10,842 nucleotides of DNA from Bacteroidota bacterium (GTDB taxonomy: Bacteria; Zhuqueibacterota; JdFR-76; DREG01). Location: assembly GCA_030624545.1 (NCBI GenBank), contig JAUXJX010000023.1:1-10842 (forward strand), given 5' to 3'. Every line of letters starts with the position of its first letter. Positions within the stretch are counted from its first letter, which is position 1. The notes under the pieces are model-generated. The model searched no databases. It was given only the letters and a program-made list of their open reading frames with translations, and was not told the origin of the DNA. Shown here piece after piece: positions 8,554 to 10,842 of the stretch. The position numbers and the translations under genes were made by a program.

Positions 8554-10842
8554 TCAGGAAGAAGCTTCGTGGGGAGGAAGAACGATGTTTCTCTCTGAAA
8601 GGGGCTGTCCGCTCTCGCCAATTCGCACGACCACCATCGTCATGTCGTCATGCTGGGGTGTTTCGCCGGTAAACTGCTTCACCCCTTCCTGTACGAGATC
8701 CAAGATTTCCGCGGCGCTCTTTTGTTCGGCGCTGATGATCAACTCGGCCAGTCGATCCTCTCCGAATTCATTGTAGGTTTCATCCATAGCTTCCGAAAAG
8801 CCATCTGTGTAAAGAACGAAAACTTCCCCCGGGTGCACTTTTACTTCCACTTCTTCGAGCGTGTCGGCGAACACATCGCCCTTATCCAGACCAAGGGCAA
8901 TCCCTTTAGGACATAGCTGTCTGGATTTTTCTTCCTGCCCGCTCTGAACGATGACAGGATTGTGACCGGCGCGAGAAAATGTGAATGTCTCAAGATCTCG
9001 GTCAAACACGCCATAGACAACACTGATGAAAACTCCACGCTGGGCATTTTCATAGAATAGATCATTCATCTGGATCAATACTTCTCGCGGCGACCGGATT
9101 AGACGGGTTTGCGACACCAGAATTCCCTTCAGCAAAGTCATAAAGAAGGCCGCAGAAACCCCCTTGCCTGACACGTCTCCAACTACAACGCCGAGACGAT
9201 TCTGATCCAGCTTAAGAAAATCATAGTAATCTCCACCGACCTCATAAGCCGGAATGCAAATGCTGGCTACGTCCAGCCAGTCACTTTCCAGGTTCCGGGT
9301 TTGCAGGAAGTTAAGCTGAACGGTTCTGGCGATCTCCAGTTCCCGCTGGAATCTTTCGCGTTCGCTTATCCGGCGTAAATATTCGGGAACATACTCAGTT
9401 TGAGTATCCGCCGATTCTGGCGCGGACAAGGCCAGGGTTCCCAATATGAAGAACCCGATGGGAAATATACAGGTAATGATGCCGCTCGCGACCAGAGAAA
9501 ATGAGTCCTTGCCGAAATACGGCATGGCTTCCAGAATCGAAAGCACGGAGAGCAGCATAACGAAAACGGAAAGAAAATCCAAGCGAAGAAGAGTAAATGC
9601 AACCATCAATCCGAGGATCATGAAAACCAGATTGGGAATTGGGAAAGGATTCAGATTGGCCCATCCTGCGGGAATAAATGCGAAAATGAGTACGCCGAGC
9701 AGGATAAATGCGCTTGTATTTGGCAATGCTCTTCTTAACAGAGAGAAGAGGAAAACTACGAATGCAAAAACGACGAAAATCAAACTGATCCAGATGGAGC
9801 CTATGCTGCCCAGCCACGGCAAAGTGGCTGCCAAATGCTCGACATCGTTACTTTCCCATTTGAACCATGTGCCGCCAAGCTGGTCACCCAAAGAAATTAC
9901 GATTGAGTACAGCCCGAGAAAGATACCGGCAATGGCCAGCCCCCGAAGAGAAGCATGGGCGTTTTTGCGGGTGAAGATTCGTCCGCGTGTGATATTATCC
10001 AGGGTATACAATTTCTCATTCCACACTTCACGCGCTGCTGATTCGGCAACACCCGTTAGCACAAAAATCGCGAGGCCCACGAAAAACGCCCCCGCCACTC
10101 CGGCGATCAGGATTTCCCACCAGGATTCATCAAGCATTGATCCGACGATCATCATAATCATCATAATCGTTGTTGTGATCGAAATCACCCAGGCCATCTT
10201 GAAGTCTACTTTGTCCTGCCGCAGCCTCTTGATCAGATTTACGATGACAAGAATTGTGATGATTACAATTGCCAGCACGCTCAGAATTGCGGACAGGTCG
10301 TCCTCATCAAATCCGCCTTGTTTTTCTTCGGGAATAGCAGCCTCCAGGTTCAGGCGGCTGAGATTCATTCCAAGAAGCTCTACACTGGCTACCAGGCTGT
10401 CACTCCAGGTGGCAGATTTGTTGATCCAGCTGAAACGATTGATGCTGTCACCGCGGCTAATTTCAAATTCCTGGTCCCGCAATTTCCAACTTGCGCTATC
10501 ATATTGGGTGTACTGATGCAAGAAACCTTTTGCTCGCAGGAGACGAGAGTCTTCTGAAGGCCCCACTGCTGATTCCGTGGGGACAAAGTCATTGATGATT
10601 GAAATGAGTTCCCCCGTCGTGGCGATGTCAAACCTTAAGGAGTTTCTGTCTTTTTCATCATCACCACCAATCCTCACGGTTGGTCCGGACTCGGGAGTGT
10701 CTGGCTGGTCCTTCGATTTTTCATAATCGACCCGCCAATAATAGCCGGGGACATCAAGGTTAATTCTCTTTGCGGTTTCCTGCAAGCCATGTTTTGTTTG
10801 GTGAAATTTTAGCAAATCCGTATTTCGCCGCAGAGTTACGGA
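8554..10842 (-). CDS. Membrane-anchored SpoIIE/RsbU-type PP2C phosphatase (5' end missing)
   Basis: The frame is open to the right edge, so the true start probably lies outside; 762 residues are visible. A TTG at 10815 is the first possible start inside but has no good ribosome site. Numbering from the window edge: residues 1 to about 180 are a soluble sensor-like region; about 185-470 hold eight or nine hydrophobic helices; 485-515 are a charged helical linker (RISERERFQRELEIARTVQ) typical before PP2C_SIG domains; the phosphatase domain is about 520-740. Metal-binding motifs are intact: GGDYYDF (536-542), GDVSGKG (555-561), AGHNP (625-629), YTDGFSEA (678-685) and the DDMT pair (732-735), so it should be an active Mn2+/Mg2+ serine/threonine phosphatase. 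Such enzymes usually dephosphorylate anti-sigma-factor antagonists in partner-switching pathways. No antagonist or anti-sigma kinase is encoded nearby in the window. A 9-base tandem repeat encodes IMMIMMI in the second helix. Confidence 0.92.
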   Translation of the reverse strand, partial: SVTLRRNTDLLKFHQTKHGLQETAKRINLDVPGYYWRVDYEKSKDQPDTPESGPTVRIGGDDEKDRNSLRFDIATTGELISIINDFVPTESAVGPSEDSRLLRAKGFLHQYTQYDSASWKLRDQEFEISRGDSINRFSWINKSATWSDSLVASVELLGMNLSRLNLEAAIPEEKQGGFDEDDLSAILSVLAIVIITILVIVNLIKRLRQDKVDFKMAWVISITTTIMMIMMIVGSMLDESWWEILIAGVAGAFFVGLAIFVLTGVAESAAREVWNEKLYTLDNITRGRIFTRKNAHASLRGLAIAGIFLGLYSIVISLGDQLGGTWFKWESNDVEHLAATLPWLGSIGSIWISLIFVVFAFVVFLFSLLRRALPNTSAFILLGVLIFAFIPAGWANLNPFPIPNLVFMILGLMVAFTLLRLDFLSVFVMLLSVLSILEAMPYFGKDSFSLVASGIITCIFPIGFFILGTLALSAPESADTQTEYVPEYLRRISERERFQRELEIARTVQLNFLQTRNLESDWLDVASICIPAYEVGGDYYDFLKLDQNRLGVVVGDVSGKGVSAAFFMTLLKGILVSQTRLIRSPREVLIQMNDLFYENAQRGVFISVVYGVFDRDLETFTFSRAGHNPVIVQSGQEEKSRQLCPKGIALGLDKGDVFADTLEEVEVKVHPGEVFVLYTDGFSEAMDETYNEFGEDRLAELIISAEQKSAAEILDLVQEGVKQFTGETPQHDDMTMVVVRIGESGQPLSERNIVLPPHEASS
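10148..10168. repeat. ATCATCATA short tandem repeat inside the phosphatase gene
   Basis: The 9-base unit ATCATCATA occurs at 10148-10156 and 10157-10165, followed by a partial ATC. It is in frame and encodes IMMIMMI within a membrane helix, so slippage by one unit would change helix length by three residues. Confidence 0.5.

Noticed and set aside
9446..10516. 356-codon plus-strand open frame
   Set aside because: It lies wholly antisense to the phosphatase, whose motifs are certain. Its isoleucine run is the reverse reading of the ATCATCATA repeat, and no domain is visible.

Overview
All seven protein-coding genes seen here lie on the minus strand, so the window reads right to left. Base composition is moderate and fairly even. 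Lipoproteins, signal peptides, an NAD-dependent DNA ligase, a histidine-degradation pair and a multi-pass SpoIIE-type phosphatase suggest a free-living diderm bacterium. The simple CNCNAAGN repeats and GTCATTTCGA-type repeats between genes recall metagenome-assembled genomes of the FCB/KSB1/Zixibacteria/Acidobacteria kind. That placement is an impression and was not tested.

Layout in transcription order: (1) 10842-8554, the C-terminal part of a membrane-anchored PP2C/SpoIIE-family phosphatase whose start lies beyond the window edge. (2) 8553-8181, a 373-base spacer with several short hairpins, a degenerate GTCATTTCGA-type repeat and candidate promoters. (3) 8180-7398, a 260-residue UVR-motif protein of unknown function. 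(4) 7397-6772, a spacer of more than 600 bases holding a fold-back arrangement of short repeats with 12-base inverted ends. (5) 6771-4744, ligA. (6) 4743-4551, a short spacer with an ATTCCCGC dyad, spanned exactly by a doubtful 65-codon ORF. (7) 4550-2889, hutU. (8) 2888-2673, a spacer with a strong 11-base dyad just after hutU and a good promoter for hutI. (9) 2672-1398, hutI. (10) 1257-85, a lipoprotein with two DNRLRE-like modules. (11) 60-1, the signal peptide of another exported protein that runs off the left edge.

HutU (urocanate to imidazolonepropionate) and HutI (imidazolonepropionate to N-formimino-L-glutamate) catalyse consecutive steps of histidine breakdown. Histidine ammonia-lyase and the formiminoglutamate-processing enzymes are not in the window. 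The lipoprotein and the truncated exported protein are 24 bases apart and probably form a cell-envelope operon. The remaining genes look like co-directional neighbours rather than one system. I see no CRISPR array, tRNA, rRNA, intact transposase, toxin-antitoxin pair or recognisable defence system. The most unusual material is in the intergenic repeats and dyads and in the two poorly characterised proteins (the UVR-motif protein and the sensor part of the phosphatase).
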